Positions 36,749 to 46,015 of a stretch of DNA of 64,000 nt are shown one piece after another. Origin of the DNA: Clostridiales bacterium (GTDB lineage: Bacteria > Bacillota > Clostridia > Saccharofermentanales > Saccharofermentanaceae). The notes below the pieces were generated by a model, which worked only from the letters and a program-made list of their open reading frames with translations, had not been told where the DNA came from and ran no database searches. The position numbers and the translations under genes were made by a program. Position 1 is the stretch's first letter. Each line of letters opens with the position of its first letter. Where the stretch lies: the NCBI GenBank assembly GCA_017509245.1, contig JAFWQC010000019.1:108495-172494 (forward strand). Reading direction: 5' to 3'.

Positions 36749-37009
36749 TTATACATCTGCTGTATTATCTGCCTCGCACGCTTCCAGGTTGTTATATGCT
36801 TTCTGCAAGTACCTCATGGTAGACTTATATAATGTGTTGACATTTGATCGGAAGTAATCGTATCCGCTCAAACAACCATTTATTTCAGTAATGGCATCTC
36901 CCTTGGATTTAGTAAATTGCTCAGGTTTTACAGTGACCTGATTGTCATTGCATTCCTGTGCAAACAAATTCATATTTTGCATATATGCGACCATGTTCAT
37001 ATGATGCAT
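36749..37009 (-). CDS. Small helical partner protein (WXG100-like), effector 4 locus
   Basis: 86 residues, all helical, with a tight turn region near GCLSGYDYF and C-terminal helix YLQKAYNNLEACE. It is the counterpart of the protein at 47870, which has GCIDGFD at the same place in its N-terminal half and YLHKASYNINLCEE at the end. Both stand between a longer partner and an MRYYG effector. In Streptococcus, LXG effectors need two such small helical proteins for targeting to the type VII machine; these two are taken as their functional equivalents. No WxG motif. Start after GGAGGG. Confidence 0.72.
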   Translation of the reverse strand: MHHMNMVAYMQNMNLFAQECNDNQVTVKPEQFTKSKGDAITEINGCLSGYDYFRSNVNTLYKSTMRYLQKAYNNLEACEADNTADV

Positions 37010-37012
37010 AAA

Positions 37013-37330
37013 TTATCCCTCCGTTACTGTCTCTGCCGTCTCGTTTTCCTTGTCGATTATGCATGTCTGAATTGTATAGATCAGACTGTCGATCATGGAA
37101 TCGACTTCATTCATAGTTCTTGAAATGACAAGCATTTGTGTCTGCAATTCCTTGATAACTGCGTGCGCATTGCTGGTATCGTCATCATAGAATCCTTGAC
37201 CGGCAATAAGACCCAGGCGGCCTGTATATGAATCCATGGCAAACTGAAGCTTGGGACCGATCCCGCCCGGTGCGTTTAAATTGGTATAACTGGCTATCTC
37301 TTTTTCATCAAGTTCTGTAATGGCACTCAT
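37013..37330 (-). CDS. Small helical partner protein, effector 4 locus
   Basis: 105 residues. Landmarks GFYDDDTSNAHAVIKELQTQM and a C-terminal TVTEG are matched in the protein at 48134 (GFYSDDTSTAHGVISALNSQM, SITEG), so the two form a family. Helical throughout. It ends 3 bases before the next partner starts and begins 35 bp after EssC. Probably forms a complex with the neighbouring small protein and the effector N-domain. Good ribosome binding site AGGAGG. Confidence 0.72.
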   Translation of the reverse strand: MSAITELDEKEIASYTNLNAPGGIGPKLQFAMDSYTGRLGLIAGQGFYDDDTSNAHAVIKELQTQMLVISRTMNEVDSMIDSLIYTIQTCIIDKENETAETVTEG

Positions 37331-37365
37331 ATTTCATTCCTCCTGTTTTAATATTGATTTTTCAT

Positions 37366-40300
37366 TTATGACGGAACACTTTCTTGTTTTTCTGGTTCGG
37401 GTGTTGCTGCGCGGATGGGTGACAGCAGGGTCTTGATCTTGGAGAACTCTGAACCATGCATGTAGTAGCATTCGCCGGGCTGCAAAGGCTTATTGAATTC
37501 ACGCTTGACAGCAGCCATGATGATCGTGATCTTTATATCATCAAGGTTATCGAACATAAGCATGTTGAGGTCATCTGCCATGCTCCTGAGGATCTTATTT
37601 CCGCCGAATCCGATGTTTTCGTCAGGAACGGAATCGAAGATCACGCAGGCGCCCATTTTACTGAATTTTGTCGTAATGTTCTTGTAGAAATCATATGTTT
37701 CATCGTTATCTGTAATTATGTCGAAAACATCAGGGTTGCTTATCATGAGAACCTGGATAGCCTTGTCATCATCATTGCTCTCGCCGCTGCGCATACGTTC
37801 ATAACGTGCTGACAGGATATCATTTATTGTCTTGATAACCTCATGAACTGACTCAGGATCAACAGAGTAAGATTTGACATGAGTACCTTCTTTGAATTCT
37901 GTAAGTTCCTTTCTGAAACTGTCGATCAGATACAGATCAACATCGAATTCAGGAGCTTTCTCACATATTCCGGAAGCAATAGTGCGGAGAACGTTTGTCT
38001 TACCGTTAGACTGCTTTCCTGATACGGCAAGGACCCCGATCTTGTTGAGATCGATTACGAACGGTGAGACGTCTTCGAAGTCCAGACCGACATTAACAAC
38101 AGAGGACATGCTGTAATCTTCTCTGCAGAAATCAGGTACCATGGACTTAATATATACCTTAGGCATCTGGACAAGACGCGGAACAGCAATATTACTGTAT
38201 TTCTCGTTGATTTCGGCAATAAATTCCTTAATCGATACGGCTCTGTCGATCTCACGTTCTCCTTCAAATGCCAGATATGTCTGACACTCAAAAAGAACTC
38301 TGTCGATCTTGATGATGCCTCTTCCCGGAATAGCCTTCGGCTTCATCCTGGTTGAACCGAACAGGAATGAATATTCGTTCTCATCGTTGCAGGCCAGAGA
38401 TATTCTGGTAGGGAAATTAGACAGATATTTGTAGCCGAATCCGCTTGTCTGGGCATTGGTCGCGATAACACAGATTCCGAGCGCTGCTCCATCACGCACG
38501 ATTACCAGGAACGGGTCATCAACGGCACCGTAGAGTTCCTTTAAAACAGTTATATTATCCACGATGATGACTATCTGACGGAGATCCCTGTATCCACCAT
38601 CCCTGTAAGATGAAAAAGAACTTACGCCTTTTGAGGACAGTACTTCTTTTCTATACTCGATCTCAGCATAGATGGTTCTGAAGAATCCCTTGAGCTTTTC
38701 ATCGTCATTTGGAAGGATAACTGAACTGACATGGTTCAGATTATCAAATTGTTTAAGGACGCCTGATGCAAAATCAAGGATATAGAATTGGATCTCATCA
38801 GGCGAATAATTAAACGCAGAATAAGAAATGATATTTTGCAACAGATTTGTCTTACCCATTTGAGATGATCCGAGGATCCATATATTACCGTCAGACAGAC
38901 TGATAGAGTATTGGCCCTGGTACTGGTTGTCAGGGTCGTCGTAAATACCGACAGGAATAGTTATCGAATCATTATTCAGCTTAGTACGGTCAATAAGAAT
39001 ACGCTCCTCCAAAGGCGGCAGACAGATAGGGGGGAGTTTAGCCAGGTTAATGGAATTGCAGTAGTTTTCAACAGATTTAACAATGCTTTCAAGCTGTGTA
39101 AGTGCTTTGTTGCTGGACTTATTTTTCTTCTGCTCATACAGGATACTGTGCTTTCCGCTGAAGCTCAGAGCATAGATCTTAAACGGTTTAATGTCATCTT
39201 CTGAGACAATGGCAGGTGCTCCGCTGTATGCGGACTGGAAGAGCTCGAAGATCTCGTTATTACCTACCTGGAAGTAAGCGCGGCCGGGCTCTCTGATCTC
39301 GGCTGCAAGAGGCGACTTGAGGACTTCATTACTGTCGCCCTTATTCTGAACCTTCAAGCATAGCTTGAATTTGGAGTTACTCCAGATCTGATCATCAACG
39401 ACACCCGAAGGTTTCTGTGTAGCAAGGATGAGGTGAACACCCAGGCTTCGTCCGATACGGGCTGCACTGATAAGCTCTTTCATGAATTCAGGCTGGTCTG
39501 CCTTAAGTTCCGCAAACTCATCGACGACTACGATAAGATGAGGCAGCGGGGTAATGACTTCGTGGTTCTTGTATTTTTTGATGTAAGCATCGATGTGATT
39601 AACTTCCGCTTCGGCAAACAATCTCTGCCTCTTCTTCAGTTCGGCCTTTATCGATAACAAGGATCTGGTTATTTCTCTGTCGTCGATATTGGTTATTGCA
39701 CCGATAAGATGAGGCAAAGTAGCGAACTGGTTTGCCATACCGCCGCCCTTGAAGTCGATGATAACGAAGCTGACTTCGTAAGGGTGGAAGCGGAGTGCCA
39801 TAGAAAGTATATAGCTCTGCAGGATCTCACTCTTACCGGATCCTGTTGTACCGGCAACAAGACCGTGAGGACCGTGATATTTCTCATGAATATCCAAAGC
39901 CACAATGGAGTTTTTGGCATCGACTCCCAAAGGCGCAGCCATTGAAGTTACAACGTTCGATTCATTCCAGTTCGAATCGATGGGGATTGAATCCGGATTA
40001 TTGATCTTCAGAAGCTCAAATAACGAGATATTCTTGGTCAGTGTATTATCAAGACTTATCTCCTCTGCATATACCGGAGCAAGCTTCATAACGAGTTTCT
40101 CGGCATCCAGAGGTGATATTTTCTCATAGACGAATTCGGATTTTTTGCTTGAATCATCGCTGTCGATCAGCACACCGCGGTTCTCATTGGATTCCAGACG
40201 GATTATCTTATCGCATCCGTTCGGAAGTTCTTCCTCGAGCTCCTCGAAGAAGACGAAGACTGCACCGAGTGAATTGGCTTTCTCGATGTAATTAGACAAA

Positions 40301-41934
40301 GGATGTTTTCTCAGTCCTACGCTGTCAAAAATGGTGATTACTATTCTGGGCGAAGAAATCTCTTCGGATTCACGGAAGGAAAGGACTTTGTAAAGGTAAT
40401 CAAAGATCAGGGTCTTGCTCTCGTTATCACATACGATGTTGCGCGCATGTATTTCGCTGTTATCAAGATGAGGGAGGAATCTGATCCATGAAAAAGATTT
40501 CCGCTGTTCTTCAGGGAACATGACACAGAGCTTTGTGTTGCTGTAGTGCTGTCTTACCGCAATATCAATGATCATATTACGGAAGAGGGCAAGTCTGACC
40601 TCAGAAGTGCCGGCAACGCCCAAAGCATTTATTTTTCCTAAAGGAACAACGATCGGAGCCTTGGAAATATATTTAAACTCATCCGCCAGTTGTCCGGGTA
40701 TAAGGGACAGTTCATCCTTGGTATCCAGTGTATCGTGATCTTTATAATCAATCGCGGCTCTGGCTTCAACAAAACCGGTTCCGAGTCTTACATCGAGGAA
40801 ATCCTCATCTTCCTCATCACGGTTGAACAGATCGGCAGAGAAGTCCTCGACCATCTTCAATTCCTGATTTACGGAATAGTACATGTTCTCGAGAGCTTCG
40901 AGTTCCTCTTCACGCTTTTTTGTTATTTCAACGCGTTTATTCTTAATATATTCCCGGTATTTTGTCTCACGATCGATAACGGAACGCTTATAATCCTTCC
41001 GTTCACTAAAATACATGAGGATTGATGTGAGCGCACCCATTCCCACCATTCCTATTCCGAGGATCAGCATTTGTTTGCCGTTATCGAAAAGGAATGCTCT
41101 TAATAACATTGTAACGCCCATCGTACCGATAGTCGGCAGAAGCGTAAGGAACAGACTTTTCTTTTTATATTCGCTAACGCCGTCCGGATCGAGGATCTCT
41201 ATGGGCTCATCGGAAAGAATGGTCTTAACTCTGGTATTCCTGTTGAATTTCGGATACTCCAATGTGCTCTTCTGATCATAGATCCTGGTAACATTCAGGT
41301 TATTTACCGTTATCAGATTCGGGTCAGACAGATCTGTATACAGATGTCCGTCGCAGAAGTAGAAGGCATATTCCAGAATGAATATGAAATCAAATTCGTG
41401 GAGCTCTTTTTGCTTATTTACAAATCTTCCGTTAACGAGAACACCGTATTTTGTATTGTTGTCTTTAATCGTGTATTTGCCGTTCTCATGCAGTATCTCG
41501 ATATAATCCGTGCCGATGAGCTCATCCTTGAGGAAGATCGAGAAGCGGCTGTCTCTGCCGATCACGACACGTTCAGTGTTCTGGATATCGATGGAATAGT
41601 CATACTTCTTGTTATAGAAAGCGAAGTTAAGTATGAAGGACAGATTGAACAGTTCAGCGCCGTCGCCTTCAGACTTAAACAACAACTCATCGCCGTGATT
41701 AAGCATCTTGGAGATCATCTTGGTTACGCCGCTGTACAGGAAATAGATGCTTCCCTCACAGTTGATCGACCAGTCATTATCGCTGCGCTCAAGAACAACG
41801 GCAAAATCCGTTGCACCCTTTAAAACGAGATCGCAATTGTCGTTGCTTCCGATACAGAATCTTTTGGCATTGTGATCTAAGATGATTTCCTTATAAAATT
41901 TGCCAGAAGAAATAACGATTTTATAATTATCCAT
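37366..41934 (-). CDS. essC: EssC-type type VII secretion ATPase with N-terminal FHA domains
   Basis: 1522 residues. Two FHA-like domains open the protein (about 1-95 and 100-195; the second has IGRDSRF and NNTKYGVLVNGRFV). Two membrane segments lie at about 262-312. Three FtsK/SpoIIIE-type P-loop domains follow: GTTGSGKSE near 697 with Walker B LIVVVDEFAEL, GSSQMGKTN near 1027, and GKQSNGKTN near 1307. The first is the intact motor; the other two keep Walker A lysines. EssC/YukBA is the central membrane motor that recognises WXG100-family and effector complexes. ATG 41934 (MDNYKIVI) follows AGGAG and overlaps the YukD-like gene by 8 bases. The partner operon supplies a kinase, phosphatase and FHA protein that could act on the FHA domains. 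Confidence 0.95.
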   Translation of the reverse strand: MDNYKIVISSGKFYKEIILDHNAKRFCIGSNDNCDLVLKGATDFAVVLERSDNDWSINCEGSIYFLYSGVTKMISKMLNHGDELLFKSEGDGAELFNLSFILNFAFYNKKYDYSIDIQNTERVVIGRDSRFSIFLKDELIGTDYIEILHENGKYTIKDNNTKYGVLVNGRFVNKQKELHEFDFIFILEYAFYFCDGHLYTDLSDPNLITVNNLNVTRIYDQKSTLEYPKFNRNTRVKTILSDEPIEILDPDGVSEYKKKSLFLTLLPTIGTMGVTMLLRAFLFDNGKQMLILGIGMVGMGALTSILMYFSERKDYKRSVIDRETKYREYIKNKRVEITKKREEELEALENMYYSVNQELKMVEDFSADLFNRDEEDEDFLDVRLGTGFVEARAAIDYKDHDTLDTKDELSLIPGQLADEFKYISKAPIVVPLGKINALGVAGTSEVRLALFRNMIIDIAVRQHYSNTKLCVMFPEEQRKSFSWIRFLPHLDNSEIHARNIVCDNESKTLIFDYLYKVLSFRESEEISSPRIVITIFDSVGLRKHPLSNYIEKANSLGAVFVFFEELEEELPNGCDKIIRLESNENRGVLIDSDDSSKKSEFVYEKISPLDAEKLVMKLAPVYAEEISLDNTLTKNISLFELLKINNPDSIPIDSNWNESNVVTSMAAPLGVDAKNSIVALDIHEKYHGPHGLVAGTTGSGKSEILQSYILSMALRFHPYEVSFVIIDFKGGGMANQFATLPHLIGAITNIDDREITRSLLSIKAELKKRQRLFAEAEVNHIDAYIKKYKNHEVITPLPHLIVVVDEFAELKADQPEFMKELISAARIGRSLGVHLILATQKPSGVVDDQIWSNSKFKLCLKVQNKGDSNEVLKSPLAAEIREPGRAYFQVGNNEIFELFQSAYSGAPAIVSEDDIKPFKIYALSFSGKHSILYEQKKNKSSNKALTQLESIVKSVENYCNSINLAKLPPICLPPLEERILIDRTKLNNDSITIPVGIYDDPDNQYQGQYSISLSDGNIWILGSSQMGKTNLLQNIISYSAFNYSPDEIQFYILDFASGVLKQFDNLNHVSSVILPNDDEKLKGFFRTIYAEIEYRKEVLSSKGVSSFSSYRDGGYRDLRQIVIIVDNITVLKELYGAVDDPFLVIVRDGAALGICVIATNAQTSGFGYKYLSNFPTRISLACNDENEYSFLFGSTRMKPKAIPGRGIIKIDRVLFECQTYLAFEGEREIDRAVSIKEFIAEINEKYSNIAVPRLVQMPKVYIKSMVPDFCREDYSMSSVVNVGLDFEDVSPFVIDLNKIGVLAVSGKQSNGKTNVLRTIASGICEKAPEFDVDLYLIDSFRKELTEFKEGTHVKSYSVDPESVHEVIKTINDILSARYERMRSGESNDDDKAIQVLMISNPDVFDIITDNDETYDFYKNITTKFSKMGACVIFDSVPDENIGFGGNKILRSMADDLNMLMFDNLDDIKITIIMAAVKREFNKPLQPGECYYMHGSEFSKIKTLLSPIRAATPEPEKQESVPS

Positions 41935-42193
41935 TGTAATCACTCCTGACAAAATTGATGATCGTACCGTTTCTTACCCCGAACTTATCCAGCGTTTCCA
42001 TTCCGGAAAGGAAAGCCAGAGGCTTATCAGCTTTCAGGAAATAGTTATATCTGTCTTTCTCGTTTATTCCGAGATTAAGACTCCTGTTCAGCGCTAAAAA
42101 CAGGTCCTGCGCCGTGATGTCCAACGGAACCTCAAGGTCCAACTCGAGCCTTGAACTGTGATTTACAAATTTAATGACTGCGCTGTTGCTCAT
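41927..42193 (-). CDS. YukD/EsaB-like ubiquitin-fold protein
   Basis: 88 residues, matching the small ubiquitin-fold protein of Bacillota type VII loci. Pattern: an opening strand AVIKFVNHSSRLELDLEVPL, a helix DLFLALNRSLNLG and a final strand VRNGTIINF. It lies directly upstream of EssC and overlaps it, the usual place for yukD/esaB. In known systems it is needed for, or regulates, secretion in the cytoplasm. Starts after GGGG. Confidence 0.85.
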   Translation of the reverse strand: MSNSAVIKFVNHSSRLELDLEVPLDITAQDLFLALNRSLNLGINEKDRYNYFLKADKPLAFLSGMETLDKFGVRNGTIINFVRSDYNG

Positions 42194-42207
42194 AATTACC
42201 CCGCAAA

Positions 42208-43245
42208 TTAAAGATATCTGATTCCCAAACGCTCGATATCAGGGAATAATCCCAAACCGCTAATACTCTTAATCGGCATGCTCGGATCGTAGTGAACATA
42301 CTCTGTTGTAAAAGGAGATTCGGTATTCTCATAACCCTGATCAGAGAAATTGCAGACGAACCTGAACTTATTCCTGTCGGTGCAGTCGATCGCTTTAAGG
42401 AAGATATCCATTTTATATTGTGATTCACTATCCGGTTTTCCTACAACCAGGACATGTTCTGCCTGTGCCATTAATTCGGAATTACATTCGTTCAGTTCTG
42501 TAGCAGTATCGACAACGATGAAGTCATATACACCGGTCTCCTTGATCTTGGTGATCGACTGAACTATGTGTCTGTCCTGCAGATCCAAAGAAGAAAGACA
42601 TCTGGGGAAGGGAGGAATGTAGAAGAAACCTTCAGTCCTTATCCTTGACTTTATGCTTTCATAGAAATTGATATCGGTCTCTCTGAACCTTTTTACGGTG
42701 CTCTCATCAAGAGGTGACCTGTCCTGGAATCTGTATGCGTGATTCTGCAGTTTGCCGACGTTGAAATAAAGAACCCTTTTGTGTTTACGGGTCAGCGCTT
42801 CAGCAAGTCCGAGAGAAATGGTGGTGGTTCCTGAACCGCCGATAGGGGAATAGACAACTATAGTCTCCGTAACTATGCCTTCAGATTCACCGATTCCCTT
42901 AAAGACCGAACAGTTGCTGATCTCGTTGATGATCTCTTTTACGCTGTAGTATTTGTAGACGAGCTGGACATTTAACTTGGATGTGCTCTCGGAAAATGAC
43001 TTGTCATCATCCGTAAACAGCAGCACATTTGTTATCTGAAGCCGTGCACACCGCTCGGTATAATGTTCCTTGTCGATAATGAGTACATCGATGAACGGTT
43101 CCTGTGATACCGCTTTCTCGAAAAGCTCCGCATCGCTGTAGAAAGAAAAATCACAATGTTCATCATACATCTTAAGAAGCTCACCTAAAATAGGTAAGAC
43201 ATACTTGGTATCCTGATAAAAAATAACGACGTTTTTCTTTCCCAT
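42208..43245 (-). CDS. CpaE/TadZ-like protein with deviant P-loop
   Basis: 345 residues. N-terminal half (1-125) has a receiver-like alpha/beta fold (VVIFYQDTKYVLPILGELL, FIDVLIIDKEH). The C-terminal half is a MinD/ParA-type ATPase: TIVVYSPIGGSGTTTISLG, later YDFIVVDTATELN and EHVLVVGKPDSESQYKM. CpaE/TadZ proteins position pilus machines at the membrane. Here the usual lysine of the KGG motif is Ile, and the second is Thr as in CpaE, so hydrolysis is doubtful. Its presence inside a type VII operon, 2 bp from the phosphatase and 14 bp from YukD, suggests it anchors or localises the secretion machine; not a standard component of the Bacillus or Staphylococcus systems. Confidence 0.8.
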   Translation of the reverse strand: MGKKNVVIFYQDTKYVLPILGELLKMYDEHCDFSFYSDAELFEKAVSQEPFIDVLIIDKEHYTERCARLQITNVLLFTDDDKSFSESTSKLNVQLVYKYYSVKEIINEISNCSVFKGIGESEGIVTETIVVYSPIGGSGTTTISLGLAEALTRKHKRVLYFNVGKLQNHAYRFQDRSPLDESTVKRFRETDINFYESIKSRIRTEGFFYIPPFPRCLSSLDLQDRHIVQSITKIKETGVYDFIVVDTATELNECNSELMAQAEHVLVVGKPDSESQYKMDIFLKAIDCTDRNKFRFVCNFSDQGYENTESPFTTEYVHYDPSMPIKSISGLGLFPDIERLGIRYL

Positions 43246-43247
43246 CT

Positions 43248-44009
43248 TTATGCCTCGTTATACGAACTTACTGCTGCAACGATTACAGAGATATTATCTG
43301 TTTCATTATTCTTTTTCGCGCCCGTGACGAGATCTTCACAGATCTTCTTCAAATCGCCTTTGCCGTGGCGGATACGGTCCTCTATAACAGAATCGCTCTG
43401 TGTCTTATAGATACCGTCACTGCAGAGCATGTAATAATCCCCGTCGCTTATATCAAAGGTCATCATGTCCAGACGGAATTCCTGTCTGAAACCGACGCAG
43501 TCCGTAAGAACATTCTTAACGGTTGTAACGCCGTCAACAAACTTTGTCTTCTCACACGAATGGTCAGTGGTGAGTTTGTTAAAGTGCCACAGGATGTTTT
43601 TGCGCAGTCTGTAGCATCTGCTGTCACCCACATGAGCGATTACGGCAGTCTTATTCAACAAAGCCAGCATGGTAAGTGTTGTTCCGGAACGGATCCCTCT
43701 GTCGTATGACATCTTGAGGACTCTCTCATTCGAATCGATAATGGCTTCTTTCAGACTGTCGGTATCAATATCCGTGTTTCCGGCAGCATATCGGGATAAC
43801 TCTGATTCCCACCAGAGATTGATCCTTTTGATACAGGTCTGGCTGGCGCGGTCTCCTTCAGAAAGCCCGCCGACTCCATCTGCAACGGCAAATAGCGCTG
43901 CGGTGTTATCATTCACATCAGCGACTTTATATACAAAAGAATCCTCGTTGATCTCTTTCTTAATACCAACATCCGAGATTCCGTAGACGTCATATTTCAG
44001 CCTGTTCAT
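43248..44009 (-). CDS. PP2C-family (PPM) protein phosphatase
   Basis: 253 residues. Metal-binding and catalytic motifs are complete: NEDSFVYK, LFAVADGVGGLSEGD, SGTTLTMLAL, VIAHVGDSRCYRLR, YMLCSDGIYKTQSD and NETDNISVIVA. Mn/Mg-dependent Ser/Thr phosphatase of the PstP/PrpC type, cytoplasmic. It overlaps the FHA gene by the ATGA junction and precedes the CpaE-like gene by 2 bp, so all three are one operon. It is the natural antagonist of the transmembrane kinase encoded at 54945, and FHA domains of the neighbour and of EssC are the likely phospho-readers. Confidence 0.93.
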   Translation of the reverse strand: MNRLKYDVYGISDVGIKKEINEDSFVYKVADVNDNTAALFAVADGVGGLSEGDRASQTCIKRINLWWESELSRYAAGNTDIDTDSLKEAIIDSNERVLKMSYDRGIRSGTTLTMLALLNKTAVIAHVGDSRCYRLRKNILWHFNKLTTDHSCEKTKFVDGVTTVKNVLTDCVGFRQEFRLDMMTFDISDGDYYMLCSDGIYKTQSDSVIEDRIRHGKGDLKKICEDLVTGAKKNNETDNISVIVAAVSSYNEA

Positions 44010-45013
44010 AGCTTAATATCCTCAACTTCGAAATCCAGATTGGCGATCTTGATCTTATCTCCCGCTTTGATGGAGACGATCTCATCCTTTTCCAGTCTCT
44101 TTCCGTTGACAAATGTACCATTGGAACTTCCAAGGTCGGTGATGCCGGCCTCGCCGTTATCAAACATGACCTTGCAGTGAACACGGCTAACCGCTTTTGA
44201 GAAAGGAATGACCTGATCTACAGATTCCTTCTGCTTGCCGATGATGCAATTCCCGTTCTTGATTTCAATTCGAAGCGGATAATCATTTCCTTTATATACC
44301 AGAGCAATTCCGGCAATTCCCTCATCCAGTATCTCAGTAGCTCCGCCCTGAACATGAATGACAGGGGAGGAGGACTTAACAGGCTTTTTCTTTGTATCAG
44401 CAGATTTCTTAAATCCGAGACTTGAAAGGATGCCATTCTTCTTTGCGGGTTCTGCCGGGATATTATTCTGGAAAGGCCTGAAGTCTTCGACAGCCTTCTT
44501 AAGCCTCATAATGTCAGAATTAGAATCTGCAAGCACTGCCTTGGTGTTGCTGTCGAGCAAGCCGGTATTCTCACCCGTTGTCCTGATGAATAAACGCAGA
44601 GTGTTCGTAAATTCGTTTATGTCTGTGAAGAAGAAATTATTCTCAACAGGCAGGTATATCAATTTAACCTTTTGATCTGCCGGGTTAAAGTAAACATAAT
44701 CTGATTCGAGACAGAGATTGCAGGAATTCAGAAATCCGTTATTTTCAATTATCTCGATGCAGTCGAACAGGCTCAGCATGCAAGTCCTCCACTTATCCAT
44801 ATCAATGGACTTAAGAGAATCCACCAGGTTGGCGTAGCCCTCGAAGTTATATACGAATGCGTAGGAATCGTTGTATTTCAGATAATAGGGGATCAGAAAA
44901 CCGCTTTCGGAAGCATTTCTTATTACGCGCAGTTCTAGATCAGATACGCGGAAATCGAGCGGATCAGCCATTACATTCTGAGTATCAGTAGAAATGCATT
45001 CAAGTCTTCTCAT
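44006..45013 (-). CDS. FHA-domain protein with DUF6382-like N-domain
   Basis: 335 residues. Residues 1-180 form an alpha/beta domain of the DUF6382 type (SGFLIPYYLKYNDSYAFVYN, YVYFNPADQKVKLIYLPVE). A Lys/Ser-rich linker (about 195-230) follows, then a C-terminal FHA domain with SRVHCKVMFDNGE and LGSSNGTFVNGKRL, the phosphothreonine-binding set. Cytoplasmic adaptor that would bind kinase-phosphorylated partners. First gene of the secretion operon, transcribed from its own promoter, behind the terminator of the toxin operon. Start after GGGGAATT. Confidence 0.88.
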   Translation of the reverse strand: MRRLECISTDTQNVMADPLDFRVSDLELRVIRNASESGFLIPYYLKYNDSYAFVYNFEGYANLVDSLKSIDMDKWRTCMLSLFDCIEIIENNGFLNSCNLCLESDYVYFNPADQKVKLIYLPVENNFFFTDINEFTNTLRLFIRTTGENTGLLDSNTKAVLADSNSDIMRLKKAVEDFRPFQNNIPAEPAKKNGILSSLGFKKSADTKKKPVKSSSPVIHVQGGATEILDEGIAGIALVYKGNDYPLRIEIKNGNCIIGKQKESVDQVIPFSKAVSRVHCKVMFDNGEAGITDLGSSNGTFVNGKRLEKDEIVSIKAGDKIKIANLDFEVEDIKL

Positions 45014-45080
45014 AATTCCCCAAAAGCAACCAAGAAAATGAGTAATTTTTCATTAAAAGAAATGAACAAAATACTAATTA

Positions 45081-45109
45081 AATTTACCATAAGAACGCTG
45101 ATAGTTCAA
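45081..45109 (-). promoter_or_regulatory. Promoter for the FHA-EssC operon
   Basis: On the minus strand: TTGAAC (45104-45109), 17-bp spacer, TAAATT (45081-45086), about 70 bp before the FHA start and just downstream of the preceding terminator. Confidence 0.55.
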
Positions 45110-45110
45110 T

Positions 45111-45135
45111 AAAAAAGCCCTCGTCAGAGGGCTTT
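45111..45135 (-). terminator. Intrinsic terminator of the WXG100-toxin operon
   Basis: AAAGCCCTC (45114-45122) and GAGGGCTTT (45127-45135) with a 4-base loop; on the minus strand it ends in TTTTTT. Directly after the lipoprotein stop at 45141. Confidence 0.9.
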
Positions 45136-45140
45136 GTGAT

Positions 45141-46001
45141 CTACCTGAAATCTTCCGGTTTTAAGTTGTATTCTTCCGCCACCAACTTGTCCAGTTCACC
45201 ATACATATTGTTATAGTTGCTGATGACATAGACATCATCTATCTCGTTCCCGAAAACAGTATTGCCATACTGCTTATATAATTCGGCAAGCTTGGGCTTC
45301 AGCGTAAATATCTCGTAGAATGGATCGACATGGTCTTTCAGACCGGCATTGTATGAATAATAGTTTTCTAACAATACATTAGCAATATTGCGGTTATCAA
45401 TGCCTCTCTTATCAGACGGTATAGTGCTTTCATCATCAGATAAGCTGCTTATCTCCTTAAGGAACAGGTATTCTTCTTTCTGAATGATCTGCTCCCACTG
45501 CTCTATATCATCAGTGGAGTTGAGTTCTTCGCTTAAACGGGTGATCGCATCGGAATACTCACCGAAATCATATAACTTGTCGATTTTACCATTCAGCCAT
45601 AAATAGATAATTCTGCTTATTATATCGTCTGTTTCATCAACATTGCTTTTATTATAGTATTGCAGCAATTCGAATTCTGTACCAAGGAAAAAGTATTCAT
45701 ATTCAATACTTCCATCCTGATTCTGAGTATGCTTGATGCTGATGCTCACACAATAATGATATTGGGAATAGATCTCCTTCATGGCCTCCAGATGACTTCT
45801 GTCTTCTTCGGAAGTACCGGGGAAATTTATAAAAACATCGATAGCGTTTAACCCATATTCAGAATTAACAGGATTCAAAATAACTTTATCATCCTGAAGT
45901 GTAGGTATTGTATTATTCATTGCACCAAATCCTTTGCATCCGACTAAAAGTAATATCAGTGTTCCTATGGTCAATAGGAAAACAGTAAGTTTTGTTTTCA
46001 A
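45141..46001 (-). CDS. Lipoprotein downstream of effector 5 (candidate immunity protein)
   Basis: 286 residues. Lipoprotein signal with lipobox LVGC, then a mostly helical mature domain with segments FINFPGTSEEDRSHLEAMKE, RIIYLWLNGKIDKLYDFGEY and a conserved-looking end KLVAEEYNLKPEDF. Unrelated in sequence to lipoproteins A-C. It follows the effector gene by 14 bases, on the same strand, and is the last gene before a strong terminator, the usual place of an immunity gene for a secreted toxin. A membrane-anchored immunity protein outside the cell would fit a toxin acting at the cell surface; this is inference from position. Confidence 0.75.
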   Translation of the reverse strand: MKTKLTVFLLTIGTLILLLVGCKGFGAMNNTIPTLQDDKVILNPVNSEYGLNAIDVFINFPGTSEEDRSHLEAMKEIYSQYHYCVSISIKHTQNQDGSIEYEYFFLGTEFELLQYYNKSNVDETDDIISRIIYLWLNGKIDKLYDFGEYSDAITRLSEELNSTDDIEQWEQIIQKEEYLFLKEISSLSDDESTIPSDKRGIDNRNIANVLLENYYSYNAGLKDHVDPFYEIFTLKPKLAELYKQYGNTVFGNEIDDVYVISNYNNMYGELDKLVAEEYNLKPEDFR

Positions 46002-46015
46002 TTTTTTCTCCGCAA

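Noticed and set aside
41344..41823. 159-codon open frame antisense to essC
   Set aside because: Essential coding is on the other strand; no start signal.
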